Shown: positions 61,661-64,000 of the stretch, in pieces | Layout: every line of letters begins with the position of its first letter | Numbering within the stretch: position 1 is the stretch's first letter | DNA from: Mytilus californianus | Lineage: Eukaryota; Mollusca; Bivalvia; Mytilida; Mytilidae | Assembly: GCF_021869535.1 (NCBI RefSeq) | Contig: NW_026262712.1 | Location: 47,102,884-47,166,883, forward strand | Direction: 5' to 3' | Length of the DNA: 64,000 nt | Program-made: the position numbers and the translations under genes | The notes under the pieces: model-generated | Database searches by the model: none | Seen by the model: only the letters and a program-made list of their open reading frames with translations | What the model was told of the DNA's origin: nothing

Positions 61661-62345
61661 TTTGCAATCTTTAAGAATAAGTTCATTCAAAAGTTCAATT
61701 AGTTTACATGGATCTTTTGTTAATTTACAGGCTTTATAAACAACAACATCGTACAAATTAAGACGTGATATACCGTGTTTGATAAGGTACAGCCAACCTT
61801 GCTAAATCTTTGCATTTATGAAAGATTTTGGTAAAGGTTTTGATTATTTTGTTGTGACAAAATCCTGCTTGAACAATTTACCAGTTATACATAAAGTACT
61901 TTGATTGAATTATAAAACTCGACTTTAGACACGGGCATAGCGAACATGTTGTGAAATATACATACCGTACAAAGGGAACTAAGGGAAATCACCGTCCAAA
62001 AAGGAAAAATCAACAACAGCTAGGAACATCGTCTCTTTAATCGAAAATATTTATATAGATATTCTCATGTGAATCTAAGATATTCAAATTTAGAACAGGA
62101 CAATTATTGTCTTTGTTAGATTTATTTAAAGTAAGTTTGAATTCCTTTGGGTAAATGTTCACAGTAATATTAGAAAAGAAATAAATATTCAAAGCAAAAA
62201 TATCATCAAGGTAACGGTAGATGTTTTTTAAATTCATCAATAAAATGTATTTTATACGGATCTTTACTGAGTTTGGCCACAATCTGTGATTCATAACAAT
62301 ACAGGAACAACACTGCTATTAAAGGGGCAAAATACGAATAAAAAT
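61660..62345 (-). pseudogene. Second decayed reverse-transcriptase copy
   Basis: On the minus strand, reading across frameshifts from about 62340 down: FAPLIAVLFLYCYESQIVAK, SKDPYKIHFIDEFKKHL; then YRYLDDIFALN with YPKEFKLTLNKSNKDNNCPV (62294-62037); then RDDV...FLDGDFP, YGMYISQHVRYARV, and a C-terminal part KHGISRLNLYDVVVYKACKL, LIELLNELILKDCKQNL near 61670. It is the same RT family as 8719-10031, in the opposite orientation. This copy keeps YLDD but has several stops and frameshifts and lacks everything before the MGTNCAPL region. It ends directly against family C sequence (61604-61655), which suggests that family C is part of this element's tail. Confidence 0.82.
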
Positions 62346-62955
62346 ACTTGATTGCGTTTATTTGAATTTGAAGTTGAATTTGGGTTAGTTAAAAATGCAA
62401 TATTCTCAAGTCAAGATGCTATACTAATATCTGTTTTAAAATCTTTCTTACTTTAGGCTAACAGAAAGATTACATGACTTCGCCATTTAATGTTTTTCTA
62501 ATGTTTCGTTTTATATTCAAAGAACGTTTCATCTGCCAAGGTCAAAATGTTGATATGTATACGTAGTTGTTGTTTCTTATAGTTAATCAAATATGACACA
62601 AATTGCAGCATGCAAGTTAATAACGAAAACAAATCAAGCATTGATAGTACATACGTATATTATGCTAAGTGAATGGGCCGAGATGCCGCAAGAAAATGTT
62701 GGAACAAGCTATCTAAGATTCATATAATATTGGTTTTAATGGTTATTTAACAAACACATATCTTGTCACTTTCTGAACACTGAGTTTCATTCCCCCACCT
62801 TACCAGACGAGTTGCATATTCTAAACGCCTCTGTGATACCCTGAATGCACATTCTATTCCTTGCCGACAAGGAAGGGGTTTGGTGGGGTAGTATTTTTTA
62901 AACTGGTATAAGTAAACTTAATCCATTATTTCTTTTATAATGTGAATACATCTAA
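62346..62955. other. Non-coding DNA, no gene seen
   Basis: No exon or repeat family recognised. Confidence 0.35.
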
Positions 62956-63843
62956 TACCCCTTCACATACACGGATTTTTCTTACGAGTCCTAACGGATC
63001 GCCAACTCGTAGTCAATCGCAAGTATTCGTTAATAACTCGCTGGTATCCGTAAAATAGCTCATTACAACTCGCACAACCCGCAGCCACTCTTAAGGATCG
63101 GTTTCAATACAGAGGCAAATTTGTTGACATGTCAAACATGTTCTAACGATTGTCCACGGATTGTTTTCCGTAAATCTCTCGTAACAGTACGTAACTATCG
63201 TAAACCGCTAGAAAATTCCTTGCAACTACACATACATGTAACCATTCGTAGACTGCTCGTAAAAATCCGTTATTTTAAGATTTATTACGGTTAGTTTACG
63301 ATTTGTTTACAGATGATTTTTTAAGAATCCTTATGATTTAATTCGGACATTGTTACGATGGCTTTACGAATTGTTGCGACTTATAACGAATACTTAACGT
63401 GTATTTACGAGTACTTTACGAATAGATACGTATGCTTTACATATTATTGCATATTGTTTTCAATTTTGGGAAATGTATAGAAGCAGCAAATCGTAAGGAC
63501 TCGTAAAAACTATCCGTAACAACACGTAAACAGGTAGTAACTAACATGTAAAAGCTTCGATGAATAGTAATTTTCCGTAATATACTCGTAACAATCAGTA
63601 AAAAACTCGTAAAATACCCGCAAGTTGCTAGTTGTTATCCATGACAATTCATAACAAATCGTGAAATATTGCCGTAAATAGATCATCTGATCTCGTAATT
63701 ATCCGTAATAAACGATAAATAGCTCGCCATAACTCGTAACAACATGAACAACTTTGGTCTTTCAAGTAGCCAAATCGTAAGGATCCGTTAATTTGTGCGA
63801 TCCGTATGGACTCGTAAAAAAATCGGTGTATGTGAAAGGGGCA
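62956..63843. mobile_element. 888-bp inverted-repeat element filled with CGTAA motifs
   Basis: Left end TACCCCTTCACATACACGG, ATTTTTCTTACGAGTCC, AACGGATCG. The right end, as reverse complement, reads TGCCCCTTTCACATACACCG, ATTTTTTTACGAGTCC, ATACGGATCG, giving inverted repeats of about 46 bp. Flanks TAA (62953-62955 and 63844-63846) may be the target duplication. The interior is a dense array of degenerate (C/T)CGTAA / TTACG(A/G) motifs whose prevailing orientation flips near 63270 and again near 63470. No coding capacity is seen, so it is a MITE-like element. A 3-bp TAA duplication would suit PIF/Harbinger, but that is inference. Confidence 0.85.
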
Positions 63844-64000
63844 TAATAAACGAAACCAAAAGAAAACGTGCAATATTTTAGCTAGAACATACCCCAGAGA
63901 TAATGGCTCATAATGGAAAAAGTACTTTGATAGAAAACAAGTTCTTTAAAGAGATTAAACACCTAGCTTACGTTCACCATTCCTAAATAGTTGGCAAACA
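63844..64000. other. Non-coding DNA to window end
   Basis: No feature recognised. Confidence 0.3.

Overview
This window looks like AT-rich nuclear DNA of a marine bivalve, most likely a mussel (Mytilus or a close relative). It shows no operons, Shine-Dalgarno sites or dense coding. It has spliced genes with GT-AG junctions and very large non-coding stretches. Many dispersed repeats match, from memory, families that are common in mussel genomes. A Mab-21/cGAS-like gene of the type greatly expanded in bivalves is also present. Coding content is low: two host genes can be supported, and everything else protein-like is broken transposon.

Layout. 1-7.5 kb: mostly the putative first intron of a minus-strand gene whose first coding exon (7497-7562) looks like the start of an EF-hand protein; this stretch holds a 48/55-bp minisatellite (1828-2284). 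8.4-11.7 kb: a degenerate KRBA2/GINGER-like integrase gene split by a 5'-truncated, Penelope-like reverse-transcriptase element with its full 3' tail. 11.7-18 kb: several copies of a short interspersed repeat (family A). 19.0-28.0 kb: an 8.5-kb dimeric satellite array (about 105 bp = 53+52 bp) with a tRNA-derived SINE at its left edge and a duplicate of that SINE block inside it. 28-36 kb: repeat fragments (families B, C, D), a GGTGAC minisatellite, otherwise unassigned. 36-47 kb: five near-perfect palindromes, two sequence-identical 437-bp MITEs with TTAA flanks, and poly-G and foldback repeats. 47.98-54.66 kb: a minus-strand Mab-21-like (cGLR) gene, whose terminal 1.88-kb exon and a 174-nt upstream exon join in phase across a 4.6-kb intron. 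54.8-58.6 kb: a repeat-rich block bounded by about 115-bp inverted repeats. 59-62.4 kb: repeat fragments and a second decayed reverse transcriptase. 62.96-63.84 kb: an 888-bp inverted-repeat element packed with degenerate CGTAA motifs.

How it fits together. The Mab-21-like protein is expected to be a nucleotidyltransferase-fold innate-immune receptor or a non-catalytic relative. It keeps the GS and EG residues of the nucleotide-binding loop and a third acidic residue, but appears to have Asn in place of the first metal-binding Asp. The mobile elements are layered (SINE in older repeat, retroelement in integrase, small repeat in larger repeat), so their relative ages can be read from the nesting. 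No complete, intact autonomous transposon is visible.
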